Positions 8,459 through 15,893 of a DNA stretch of 18,148 nucleotides are shown in pieces. Made by a program: the position numbers and the translations under genes. How positions within the stretch are numbered: position 1 is the first letter of the stretch; every line of letters starts with the position of its first letter. Source of the DNA: Hydnum rufescens UP504 (taxonomy: Eukaryota > Basidiomycota > Agaricomycetes > Cantharellales > Hydnaceae); contig MU128919.1 in assembly GCA_014904985.1 (NCBI GenBank), forward strand, positions 1-18,148. The letters run 5' to 3'. Below the pieces are notes generated by a model, which made no database searches, had not been told where the DNA came from, and was given only the letters and a program-made list of their open reading frames with translations.

Positions 8459-10155
8459 TTGGACCTCATAATGATGCCATTAAGCATTGATGTCATTGCA
8501 ACACCCACCGCGACCCCAGAACCAACAATGGCGAGCCCCCCAACCCACAGTGTCACAATCAAAGTCTACAAAGCCGAAGACTTCATTCAAGCAGCCAGTG
8601 ATGAGGGTGCAACACTCTATGTATGTGTCGTCACCAACCCAACCCATGCACAGACCACATCAGTGGTTCACAACACTCCTTCCACCTCTGTGTTACCCAA
8701 ATCAATCCCCATTGAGGAATGCCAAGACCTCACACAACAACTCCCCCTGGAATACCACGAATTCCACAACATCTTCACTGGTACAGCAGCCAGCTATTTA
8801 CTGCTGCATTGCAAGTATGACCTCTGATTTGACATTGAGGAAGGTTGTGACATACTGCAAGGACCCATATATCCAATGTCGGAAAGCAAACTCACCATGC
8901 TACACAAATTCATTGATGAATTCCTTGAGAAAGGATTCATACACCTGTCAACCTCTCCTGCAGGCATGCCAATTCTATTCATGAAAAAGAAAGGTGGTGG
9001 GCTTCACCTTTGTGTTGATTATCAAGCACTCAATCGCATCACAAAAAAGAGTTGCTACCCCATCCCCCTCATCAACAACCTCCTTGATCACCTTCGCAGC
9101 ACCACAATTTATACAAAAATTGATCTTCATGATGGCTACTACAACATCAGAGTTACTGAAGGACACAAGTGGCTCACAGTGTTTTGTACATGGTACAGTG
9201 CCTACAAGTGGCTCATAATGCCAATGGGAGCAGCCAACTCCCCGGCACAGTTCCAGTATTTCATGAACAACTTGTTTCAGGATATGGTGGACCTGTTTGT
9301 CATCGTATACCTTGATGACATACTTACTTTCTCCACTTTGTGGGAAGAACACCACAATCATGTTTGCCAGGTACTGCAATGACTCCATGAAAGGAATCTC
9401 TGTGCCAAGATCTCGAAGTGCACCTTCCACACAGACACCATCAGGTACCTTGGCTTCATCATCACCCCCTCTGGCATCCAGATGAACCCTACGAAATTCA
9501 ACACAATCCTAAGTTGGCCTGCACCTACCTCAGTAAAAGAAGTCCAGTCATTTCTAGGCTTCATGAACTTTTATCGCTGCTTCATCATGACCTACTCAGA
9601 CCTCACACACCCCTTAATCTGTCTTATGAAAAAGGACGAAACCTTCACATGGAACAACAAGACCCAATGAGCTTTCAAAAGTATCAAAAACACCTTCATA
9701 TCAGCCCCCATCCTTCACCACTTCGACCCCAAATTACACATCATCATAGAGACTGATGTGTCTGACTACACCATCACCCCAATCTTGTCACAAATTGATG
9801 AGAACAATGAAGTTCAACCTGTCATGTTCCACTCACAATCAATGCAAAATGCAGAACTGAACTACAACATCCATGACAAAGAACTTCTTGCAATCTTCAA
9901 TGCCTTTTGTGCCTGGCAAGCATACCTTGAAGGCACTGCTCACATGGTTTCCATCATTATGGACCATGAAAATTTGGAGTACTTCACCTCCACAAAACTC
10001 CTCACTTGTTGACAAGCTCAATGGTTGGAATACCTCTCCTTGTTCAACTACATCATTGTATATCAATGAGGATGACTGGGAGGAAAACCAGATGCCCTCA
10101 CAAGATGCCCCAACATTTACCCACCTGAATGAAATGAGGTATATGCAACCGCTGT
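8459..10155 (+). pseudogene. pol: Ty3/gypsy Pol remnant: protease-RT linker, reverse transcriptase, RNase H
   Basis: One reading frame runs the whole length and is broken only by TGA (8825, 9380, 9668, 10010, 10067, 10073, 10130). The linker ends YHEFHNIFTG, as before gypsy RT. RT blocks include LHLCVDYQALNRITKK, YTKIDLHDGYYNIR, the WLIMPMGAANSPAQFQ block and the catalytic YLDD at 9308-9319, followed by the YLGFIITPSGIQ region. RNase H has ETDVSDYTITPILSQ, AELNYNIHDKELLAI and DHENLEYF, then the GGKPDALTR tail. Integrase is absent: sequence after about 10155 matches a different repeat. Protease itself is not seen; the 21-bp array stands in its place. Several TGA codons fall where family members usually have Arg, so CGA-to-TGA change is likely. 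Confidence 0.9.
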
Positions 10156-10400
10156 GGAAGATAAAAACATCCAATATCAGAAAATGCGAAATTACACTAC
10201 TTCCAGCCATTGGACAATCACATGACCAATTATGAAATTAATTATGGCTATGTGCAGAAACCGAATTCATTCTATAACACTGTCAGTTTTGATCAGAGAG
10301 GTATGCCCATATAACACTTAGAAAGCTACAATTCACACCTTTCTAACAGTACCAAACACAAGTCAAACAGTGTAAGCAGGATGGTTATGGAACCAATCCA
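10156..10400 (+). repeat. dispersed repeat R, copy A
   Basis: From about GTGGAAGA onward this stretch aligns with 17277-17510. Shared blocks include CATATAAC-CTTAGAAAGC, CACACCTTTC and GTACCAAACACAAGTC. It begins where the gypsy pol frame stops being recognisable, so the junction is either the element's natural end or a recombination point. Confidence 0.75.
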
Positions 10401-10796
10401 ACCACTGTCTGCAAGGTTGAGCTGGGGACGAAAGAGGGGATCACAGATCTAATCCAGTTGTTCAGGTTTGAGTGGAGGGAAGGTCTTTTGAACAGGGGGA
10501 ATTGCAGTGAGCCAGCAAAGCCAAGCAATTAAGTGAGAATGTGTATTTCAGTCAAATTACCACACCCTAAGAATCCCTTCTTGAGACCTTAATCAAAGTG
10601 TAGTTAGAATTCGCTTTTTGTAGTGAGAAATCACCCAGGGACCAGCAGCTGTTCAAGGGAGCTTCAAACTGGGAGGGAGGGGGAGAAACTAATGAATTTG
10701 TGTGCTAGCTGCACCTAATATACAATCCAGACTTCAACTCAATAGAAAGTGAAAACATCGGACTTAAGGGACACACATAGAAAAAAAATGAAGTGA
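10401..10796. other. unassigned non-coding stretch
   Basis: No ORF or RNA gene was recognised. A purine run (GGGAGGGAGGGGGAGAAA, about 10671-10688) could be a polypurine tract, but no LTR follows that I can match. Confidence 0.5.
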
Positions 10797-11172
10797 AACG
10801 GAAATAAGAGGCCATACAATGATCAGTTCACTAAGGCATGCACATTGCAAAGTGGATTGGGCGATTTCTATGCTCACAATCGGCTTAAATTTAATATATT
10901 GGTGAATATATGTACCCTACATGGGCGATCAATTATTTCGGGCACTCCTCCATTTTTCAATTTTTCGTACCCTTCAATTCCCTATTTAGGAATTGAATGT
11001 ACGAAAATCGAAAATGGAGGGAGCGCCCGAAATAATTGATCGCCATGTAGGGTACATATATTCCACAATATATTTAAATTTAAGCGATTGTGAAGCATAG
11101 AAATCGCCCATCCACTTTGCAATGTGCATGCCTAGTGAACCTGACTCATTTTATGGCCTCTTTATTTCTTTC
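10797..11172. repeat. long palindrome P1
   Basis: Two arms of about 185 bp are inverted copies around the centre CCTA-TT-TAGG (10985-10986), with scattered 1-2 nt differences. Landmarks are ATGGGCGATCAATTATTTCG left and its reverse complement right. The left arm stops at about 10797, whereas the right continues with the unit sequence. Confidence 0.9.
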
Positions 11173-11380
11173 GACAAATATTAATTATATGTATTTATTC
11201 TACATTTAGTCACTTGCTACTAATTCATACTGTAGTCATGACGCCGCACTTGGGCGCTTTTGGATGCCGGCAATTGCCGGCGTTGATTGTGTTTCTTTCT
11301 CTTGCACCACCACCTAACAGGGAAACACCAAAGAAGGAAAGATGACCACACACCCGCCGATGCGGGTGTGTGGTTACAAG
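11173..11380 (+). other. leader and exon 1 region of copy 1, ending in exonic hairpin
   Basis: AT-rich at first, then GC-rich with the perfect 16-bp palindrome at 11266-11281. It ends with the hairpin ACCACACACCCGC (11345-11357), loop CGAT, GCGGGTGTGTGGT (11362-11374), then TACAAG and the donor GTGAGT at 11381. The start of exon 1 is unknown. Confidence 0.55.
11266..11281. repeat. 16-bp perfect palindrome GCCGGCAATTGCCGGC
   Basis: It sits between the long palindrome and the first cassette. Slightly altered versions occur at the equivalent places on both sides of palindrome P2 (about 14052-14066 and 14649-14664). Confidence 0.8.
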
Positions 11381-11487
11381 GTGAGTTTTTTTTTTCGTAG
11401 TAGATACAACAGCGCAAAAAGAGCAGCGAAAGCTGCTCTCTTTGCGCTGCTTTGACATTGTTTACTAACACAGCACCTTTCATATAG
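11381..11487 (+). other. predicted intron 1 (copy 1), GTGAGT...TACTAAC...TAG
   Basis: 107 nt. Donor GTGAGT follows AAG; branch-site consensus TACTAAC at 11463-11469; acceptor TAG at 11485-11487. Between them is a hairpin: CAGCGCAAAAAGAGCAGC (11410-11427), loop GAAA, and its near-complement (11432-11449). Introns of this size and consensus are normal in fungi; splicing has not been shown. Confidence 0.65.
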
Positions 11488-11726
11488 ATCATGACCTGGT
11501 CCTAGGGATCAGCCAAACACGAAGCCCGACCTGCCAGGCCCAAATAGGACCACGCCAGGCAACAACGCGAGAAGGAAGACCGCAACAATGCGACGAACAC
11601 GACGAACGCGACGAACACAACGAACACAACGAACGTGACGAACGCGACGACGACAGACAACAATGCGCCAGTGAATGGCCGCACGAACCCACACCCACTA
11701 CGGCGGGGTGTGTGGTTCTCTATAAG
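11488..11726 (+). other. exon-like block 2 (copy 1) with ACGAACGCG repeats
   Basis: 239 nt, rich in A, C and G and poor in T. The centre (about 11577-11652) is a 9-bp tandem repeat of the type (ACGAACGCG). It ends with an imperfect exonic hairpin (about 11687-11718) and TATAAG. Frames stay open largely because T is scarce; I see no known protein. Confidence 0.5.
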
Positions 11727-11829
11727 ATGAGTCCCCCCTCCAATATGTCCAGCCGCGCAAAAAGAGAGTGAAAGCTGCTCCTTTTTGCGGCTGGTTTTAA
11801 TTTCTCACTAACATAAAGATTTTTTCTAG
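11727..11829 (+). other. predicted intron 2 (copy 1), donor-position sequence ATGAGT
   Basis: 103 nt. The position matching GTGAGT reads ATGAGT. Hairpin CAGCCGCGCAAAAAGAG / CTCCTTTTTGCGGCTG at about 11750-11793, branch CTAAC at 11808-11812, acceptor TAG at 11827-11829. Confidence 0.45.
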
Positions 11830-12083
11830 ATTATCCCCTGCCCTACAACCAATGAAATGAAGACACCCAACAAAACGAGCGAACGGACCCCCGCCAAACA
11901 AGGACCCGCCAATGAACCCCAAACCCCCAAAACGACAGCCCATGACACGAACGCGCGCAAAGCCACATGCCAAACGAAACCCCGCGAGTGAAGGACCACC
12001 CCACCAGCAAAGACACAAAGCGACGTGAAGCCAACGAGGCCCCAGGAACCACACACCCGCTGCGGCGGGGTGTGGTACACAAG
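11830..12083 (+). other. exon-like block 3 (copy 1)
   Basis: 254 nt, T-poor, ending in the exonic hairpin (about 12051-12076; CACACACCCGC, loop TGCG, then GGCGGGGTGTGG) and ACAAG. No recognisable protein; the block differs from copy 2 by many single-base insertions and deletions. Confidence 0.5.
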
Positions 12084-12176
12084 ATAAGTTTTTTTATTTT
12101 TTATTTTTTTTGTGGCGCAAGAAGAGCAGCGTAAGCTGCTCTTCTTGCAATATTTAATGTTTATTTATTCTTCTAG
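12084..12176 (+). other. predicted intron 3 (copy 1), donor-position sequence ATAAGT
   Basis: 93 nt. ATAAGT stands where GTAAGT is expected. A perfect 14-bp stem GCAAGAAGAGCAGC (12117-12130) and GCTGCTCTTCTTGC (12135-12148) closes a GTAA loop. Acceptor TAG at 12174-12176; no good CTAAC branch motif. Confidence 0.4.
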
Positions 12177-12404
12177 CTTTTGGACTCGCACCCACAGAAC
12201 CCCCAACCAAACCCGCCGAGCGAAACACAACAGCGACCCCGCCGAACAAAGACCCGGTGAGCAAAAGCCGAAGACACGCAAACGACCCCCCCCCGACAAA
12301 GAAAACTGCGAAAACGCGACCAGCGCGACCACGACAGATGACAACGCACGCAGCGGAACGGCAGCACAAACCACACCGCTATGGCGGGTGTGGTTCTATA
12401 TAAG
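12177..12404 (+). other. exon-like block 4 (copy 1)
   Basis: 228 nt, begins CTTTTGGACTCGCACCC, T-poor, ends with the exonic hairpin around AACCACACC / GGTGTGGTT (12369-12394) and TATAAG. Its first 40 bases resemble the start of block 6, which suggests block duplication. One frame is open throughout but I do not recognise the product. Confidence 0.5.
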
Positions 12405-12506
12405 GTGAGTCCCCCCCAATATATACAGCAGCGCAAAAAGAGCAGCGTAAGCTGCTCTTTTTGCACTGCCTTTACTTCTTTACTGACCGACTTTTTTTTT
12501 TATTAG
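12405..12506 (+). other. predicted intron 4 (copy 1)
   Basis: 102 nt, donor GTGAGT, perfect 14-bp stem GCAAAAAGAGCAGC (12433-12446) and GCTGCTCTTTTTGC (12451-12464) around GTAA, branch-like TACTGAC (12481-12487), pyrimidine tract, TAG at 12504-12506. Confidence 0.6.
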
Positions 12507-12629
12507 GTCTTCACCTTTCACGCGAGCGAATACCGATGCGAGAACCCCCACGACCCGCATCTCGAAACCCAGCCGACCATACACGGGGAATATAAAGTAC
12601 CACACCGCCGCGCGGTGTGGTACTACAAG
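12507..12629 (+). other. exon-like block 5 (copy 1)
   Basis: 123 nt, begins GTCTTCACCTTTCACGC and ends with the perfect stem GTACCACACCGC (12597-12608), loop CGC, GCGGTGTGGTAC (12612-12623), then TACAAG. The flanking GTA/TAC pair extends the stem. Confidence 0.5.
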
Positions 12630-12726
12630 GTGAGCTTTTTTTATTAATCCTGCGGTGCAAGAAGAGCAGCATAAGCTGCTCTTCTTGCAAAGCTTATATT
12701 TCTAACATATGTTTTTTTTCCCCTAG
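12630..12726 (+). other. predicted intron 5 (copy 1)
   Basis: 97 nt, donor GTGAGC, perfect 14-bp stem (12657-12670 and 12675-12688) around ATAA, branch CTAAC at 12702-12706, T/C tract, TAG at 12724-12726. Confidence 0.65.
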
Positions 12727-12917
12727 ATCTTGGACTCGAATCCGCATGAACCCCCAACCCAAACCTGCCAAACGACACCCGGCGAATGAAGATCTGGCGA
12801 GCCGACCCCGCGACCCACCCCACAACCCGAACCCGCGACCCACCCCACGACCCCAACCGCCGAGCTGAACCCACGACCCAAACCCGGGGAACCAAGCCAA
12901 ACCCCCCCCACATGAAG
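12727..12917 (+). other. exon-like block 6 (copy 1)
   Basis: 191 nt, begins ATCTTGGACTCGAATCCGC; very C-rich with repeated CGACCCACCCC. Unlike the other blocks it has no CCACAC hairpin before its donor. It contains an extra internal duplication compared with copy 2 (170 nt). Confidence 0.5.
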
Positions 12918-13120
12918 GTGAGGCTTTTTCTTTGGCTGTGATCGCGAAGAGAGCAGCCTCTGGCTGTTCTTCTTGGGCGCATGGGTGAGCCCCACTGGGC
13001 AAGCCTATCATTGTATATAATATTAGTAGTAATAATAATAATAATATAAATAAATAATAATCCATGGCTAGGGCCCCAGGGGCCCCTGGGCTGCTTGACC
13101 AGCCCCCTTGATTGAATTGC
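12918..13120 (+). other. intron 6-like segment and AT-rich tail (copy 1)
   Basis: Donor GTGAGG is followed by an imperfect hairpin (about 12949-12979, arms AGAGCAGCC and GGCTGTTCTTCTT). No nearby acceptor is obvious; ATTGAATTGCAG ending at 13121 is one candidate. The stretch contains an ATA-type microsatellite (about 13020-13060). Confidence 0.35.
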
Positions 13121-13145
13121 AGGGGCCCCTGGGGGCCCCCGGGTC
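13066..13145. repeat. GC-rich palindromic block
   Basis: Contains the perfect palindromes CCAGGGGCCCCTGG (13076-13089) and CAGGGGCCCCTG (13120-13131), plus CCATGG. The equivalent in copy 2 is at about 16428-16506. Confidence 0.75.
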
Positions 13146-13181
13146 TGATATCTAGTTAGACCATATAAATGCAACCTTTGA

Positions 13182-13199
13182 AGTATCTAATTAGATACT
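13182..13199. repeat. 18-bp perfect palindrome AGTATCTAATTAGATACT, unit end 1
   Basis: An exact copy lies at 16544-16561. Both are followed by GATAATTGGCTGACCAGGCTG, after which the sequences differ, so this marks the right end of each unit. Here it is also where the oppositely oriented cassettes begin. Confidence 0.8.
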
Positions 13200-13250
13200 G
13201 ATAATTGGCTGACCAGGCTGCTCTTTTGGCACCAGTGGGATTAGACGTAC

Positions 13251-13523
13251 CTAATATTACCACACACCCGCTTCGGTGGGTGTGTGGTTTGGAAAGTTTG
13301 GTTTGGCAGGAGGCCGTTTGGCCCGTGCTTGTTTGGCGGATTGTCGGGTTTTGGCGGGCAGGTGGTGTTCATATGGCGAGTTTTCGTTGGGCGGGTGTTC
13401 ATTGGGCGGGCGTTCGTGGGGCGGGCGTTCGTTTCCCGGGCGTTCGTTTCCCGGGCGTTCGTTGGGCAGGTTTGGGGTCATGGGGTTTGGCTCTGCAGGT
13501 TCATACAGGTTTGAGTTCAAGAT
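13251..13523 (-). other. exon-like block c (exon 6-like) with NERP pentapeptide repeat
   Basis: Starts ATCTTGAACTCAAACC after a TAG, similar to block 6. Its middle (about 13377-13475) is a 15-bp repeat; in the open frame this reads as pentapeptides of the form N-E-R-P-(P/G). It ends with a 13-bp hairpin (13259-13271 and 13276-13288, loop TTCG on the plus strand) and GTACGT as a possible donor at 13250. The frame 13520-13257 is open, but product and expression are unknown. Confidence 0.5.
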
Positions 13524-13633
13524 CTAAAAAATAAATAATATTAGTTAAATCATTAAAACTTTGCAAGAAGAGCAGCTTACGCTGCTCTTCTTGCACCACA
13601 AAATAAAATAAAAATAACAAAAAAAAAACAATC
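13524..13633 (-). other. predicted intron b
   Basis: Perfect 14-bp stem (13563-13576 and 13581-13594; loop GTAA on the minus strand), AACTAAT as a branch-like motif, T-rich tract and TAG (13526-13524). The donor position reads GATTGT and is not canonical. The 3' half resembles intron 5; the 5' half with its T-run and GTAA loop resembles intron 3. Confidence 0.4.
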
Positions 13634-13833
13634 ATATAGTACCACACACCCGCCACGGTGGGTGTGTGGTACCTCATTTCACTCCGTGGCCATGCACCAT
13701 GCTGCTTTTCAGGTGCGGACTCTTGTTCAGGGTAGGTCGTTATACGGGTCGTCCCCATTCTTACTGGCCTGGTGTCGATACCTGGGGCTGCTGGGGGTTT
13801 CGTGTTGCTATTTGTTCGTGTGAAAGATGAGAC
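13634..13833 (-). other. exon-like block b (exon 5-like)
   Basis: Begins GTCTCATCTTTCACACG, similar to block 5, and ends with the hairpin at 13639-13672 (GTACCACACACCCGCC / GTGGGTGTGTGGTAC on the plus strand). About 200 nt against 123 nt in copy 1. No recognisable protein. Confidence 0.45.
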
Positions 13834-13939
13834 CTAGATTTAAACAAAAAGAGCGTCAGTTAAGAAGTAAAAGCAGTGCAAAAAGAGCAGCTTCGCTGCT
13901 CTTTTTGCGCTGTTGTAGCTATTCCAAAATAAAACTCAC
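13834..13939 (-). other. predicted intron a, chimaera of introns 1 and 4
   Basis: 106 nt, donor GTGAGT (13939-13934), hairpin arms at 13878-13891 and 13895-13908, CTGAC branch-like motif, TAG (13836-13834). Before the hairpin it matches intron 1 (GATACAACAGCGC type); after it matches intron 4 (CACTGC, TTTACTTCTT, CTGAC), and it leads into an exon 5-like block. Confidence 0.6.
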
Positions 13940-14870
13940 CTAGTGACCACACACTCGCAACGGCGGGTGTGTGGTCATCTAGTTCCTGTTTGGGCGGTTT
14001 CCTTGTTGGGTGGTTGCGTAAGGTGCGGGAAAGAAACACAACTCAACGCCGCAATTGCCGGCATCCAAAAAGCGCCCAAGTGCGGCGTCACGACTACAGT
14101 ATGAATTAGTAGCAAGTGACTAAATGTAGAATAAATACCATATAATTAATATTTGTCGAAAGGAAATAAAGAGGCCATAACAATGAGTCAGAGTTCACTA
14201 AGGCATGCACATTGCAAAGTGGATTGGGCGATTTCTATGCTTCACAATCGGCTTAAATTTAAATATATTGGTGGAATATATGTACCCTACATGGGCGATC
14301 AATTATTTCGGGCGCTCCCTCCATTTTTTCGATTTTTCGTACCTTCAATTCCCTATTTAGGGAATTGAAGGTACGAAAAATTGAAAAATGGAGGGAGCGC
14401 CCGAAATAATTGATCGCCCATGTAGGGTACATATATTCCACCAATATATTTAAATTTAAGCCGATTGTGAAGCATAGAAATCGCCCAATCCACTTTGCAA
14501 TGTGCATGCCTTAGTGAACTCTGACTCATTGTTATGGCCTCTTTATTTCCTTTCGACAAATATTAATTATATGGTATTTATTCTACATTTAGTCACTTGC
14601 TACTAATTCATACTGTAGTCGTGATGCCGCACTTGGGCGCTTTTTGGATGCCAGCAATTGCCGGCGTTGAGTTGTGTTTCTTTCTCTCGCAACCACCACC
14701 TAACAGGGAAACCACCCAAAGAAGGAAAGATGACCACACACCTGCCGATGCGGGTGTGTGGTCACAAGGTGAGTTTTTTTATCATAGTAGATACAACAGC
14801 GCAAAAAGAGCAGCGAAAGCTGCTCTCTTTGCGCTGCTTTGAACTTGTTTACTAACACAGCACCTTTCAT
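13844..14870. repeat. long palindrome P2 extending into the first cassettes
   Basis: The inner arms (about 13992-14355 and 14358-14720) are almost perfect inverted copies around CCCTA-TT-TAGGG. Outside them both sides carry the same exonic hairpin, donor and intronic hairpin in opposite orientation, so the symmetry reaches about 500 bp to each side. Confidence 0.85.
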
Positions 14871-14874
14871 ATAG
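14769..14874 (+). other. predicted intron 1 (copy 2)
   Basis: 106 nt, GTGAGT donor, hairpin 14797-14814 and 14819-14836 with GAAA loop, TTTACTAAC branch, TAG at 14872-14874. The exonic hairpin before it is extended by TGA/TCA. Confidence 0.65.
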
Positions 14875-15116
14875 ATCATGACCTGGTCCTAGGGATCAGC
14901 CAAACGACGAAGGCCCGACCTGCCAGGCCCAAATAGGACCATCGCCAGGCAACAACGCGAGAAGGAAGACCGCGACAACGCGACGAACACGACGAACGCG
15001 ACGAACGCGATGAACGCGACGAACGTGACGAACACAACGACGACAGACGACAATGCGCCCAGTGAATGCCGCACGAACCCCACACCCGCTACGGCAGGTG
15101 TGTGGTTCTCTATAAG
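14875..15116 (+). other. exon-like block 2 (copy 2)
   Basis: 242 nt, with the ACGAACGCG-type repeat at about 14979-15046 and the exonic hairpin near 15075-15108. Confidence 0.5.
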
Positions 15117-15218
15117 ATGAGTCCCCCCCTCCAATATGTCCAGCCGCGCAAAAAGAGCAGCGAAAGCTGCTCCTTTTGCACTGGTTTTAATTTCTCACTA
15201 ACGTAAAGATTTTTCTAG
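15117..15218 (+). other. predicted intron 2 (copy 2), donor-position ATGAGT
   Basis: 102 nt; hairpin 15148-15161 and 15166-15179 with GAAA loop; CACTAAC branch; TAG at 15216-15218. The A at intron position 1 is the same as in copy 1. Confidence 0.45.
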
Positions 15219-15476
15219 ATTATCCCCTGCCCTACAACCAATGAAATGAAGAACCACCCAACAAGAACGAGCGGAACGGACCCCCGCCAACAAGGAACCG
15301 CCAATGAACCCAAACCCCCGAAACGACAGCCCATGACACGAACGCGCGCCAAAGCCACACGCCAAACGAAACCCCGCGAGTGAAGGACCACCCACCAGCA
15401 AAGACACAAAGCGACATGAAGCCAACGAGTGGCCCCAGGAACCCACACCGCTGCGGCGGGTGTGTGGTACCACAAG
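15219..15476 (+). other. exon-like block 3 (copy 2)
   Basis: 258 nt, T-poor, ending with the hairpin near 15440-15470 (CCACACCGC, TGCG, GCGGGTGTGTGG) and CACAAG. Confidence 0.5.
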
Positions 15477-15566
15477 ATAATTTTTTTATTTTTTTATTTT
15501 TTTTGGCGCAAGAAGACAGCGTAAGCTGCTCTTCTTGCAATATTTAATGTTTATTTATTCTTCTAG
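15477..15566 (+). other. predicted intron 3 (copy 2), donor-position ATAATT
   Basis: 90 nt; hairpin at about 15507-15538 with one base missing in the left arm; GTAA loop; TAG at 15564-15566. Confidence 0.35.
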
Positions 15567-15796
15567 CTTTTGGACTTGCACCCACACGAACCCCCAACCC
15601 AAACCCCCAAGCGAACCCACAACCGCGACCCCGCCGAACGAAGACCCGGTGGAGCAAAACCCGCCCGAGACACGCCAAACGACCCACCCCCGACAAAGAA
15701 AACCGCGAAAACGCGACCAGCGCTGACACGACAGACCACAACCGCGCAGCGAACGGCAGCACAACCACCCCGCTCGGCGGTGTGGTTCTATATAAG
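15567..15796 (+). other. exon-like block 4 (copy 2)
   Basis: 230 nt, begins CTTTTGGACTTGCACCC. One frame is open over the whole block (15570-15800), starting LLDLHPHEPPTQTP, similar to the start of block 6 (ILDSNPHEPP). No known family is recognised. Confidence 0.5.
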
Positions 15797-15893
15797 GTGA
15801 GTCCCCCAAATATATACAGAGCGCAAAAAGACAGTGTAAGCTGCTCTTTTTGCACTGCTTTACTTCTTACTGACTGACTTTTTTTTCTATTAG
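15797..15893 (+). other. predicted intron 4 (copy 2)
   Basis: 97 nt; GTGAGT donor; hairpin about 15823-15854 with one base missing in the left arm; TACTGAC branch-like motif; TAG at 15891-15893. Confidence 0.55.

Larger units (their letters stand above)
10797..13222 (+). mobile_element. hairpin-intron cassette unit, copy 1 (left arm truncated)
   Basis: The unit consists of a long palindrome (about 10797-11172), a spacer with the palindrome GCCGGCAATTGCCGGC (11266-11281), six exon/intron cassettes (to about 12970), an AT-rich microsatellite, a GC-rich palindromic block and the terminal AGTATCTAATTAGATACT (13182-13199) with GATAATTGGCTGACCAGGCTG after it. The unit recurs at about 13992-16590. 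Compared with copy 2 its palindrome lacks the leftward cassettes, so the left edge at about 10797 is a truncation or an insertion end. No transposase or other protein was found. Calling it a mobile element is inference from its repetition, defined ends and repeat-rich setting. Confidence 0.5.
13223..14355 (-). mobile_element. leftward arm of unit copy 2: exon 1-, 5- and 6-like cassettes
   Basis: Read on the minus strand from palindrome P2, this arm carries exon 1-like sequence with hairpin, intron a, an exon 5-like block (b), intron b, an exon 6-like block (c) with a terminal hairpin, then a truncated hairpin against the end of copy 1. Blocks 2-4 of the rightward arm are missing. The two arms therefore make a head-to-head pair around P2. 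Confidence 0.6.

Noticed and set aside
8166..8562. Minus-strand frames across the 21-bp array
   Set aside because: They are shadows of the palindromic minisatellite; the plus-strand frame is the one that joins pol.
10845..11039. 64-residue frame in P1
   Set aside because: It lies wholly inside the palindrome and is not preserved in P2.
11489..12466. Many overlapping minus-strand frames (for example LFVVFVAFV-type and VCGVVP-type peptides)
   Set aside because: They arise from T-poor blocks read on the opposite strand; frames change between the two copies because of indels.
11345..13672. Rho-independent bacterial-type terminators (hairpin followed by T run)
   Set aside because: The T runs follow a donor-like GTGAGT and a branch/TAG pattern is present; the context is eukaryotic.
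14153..14559. Two almost identical 68-71-residue frames starting MSKGNKEAITMSQSS on opposite strands
   Set aside because: They are the two arms of palindrome P2 read in each direction. Both cross the arms into the centre, and copy 1 does not keep the frame.
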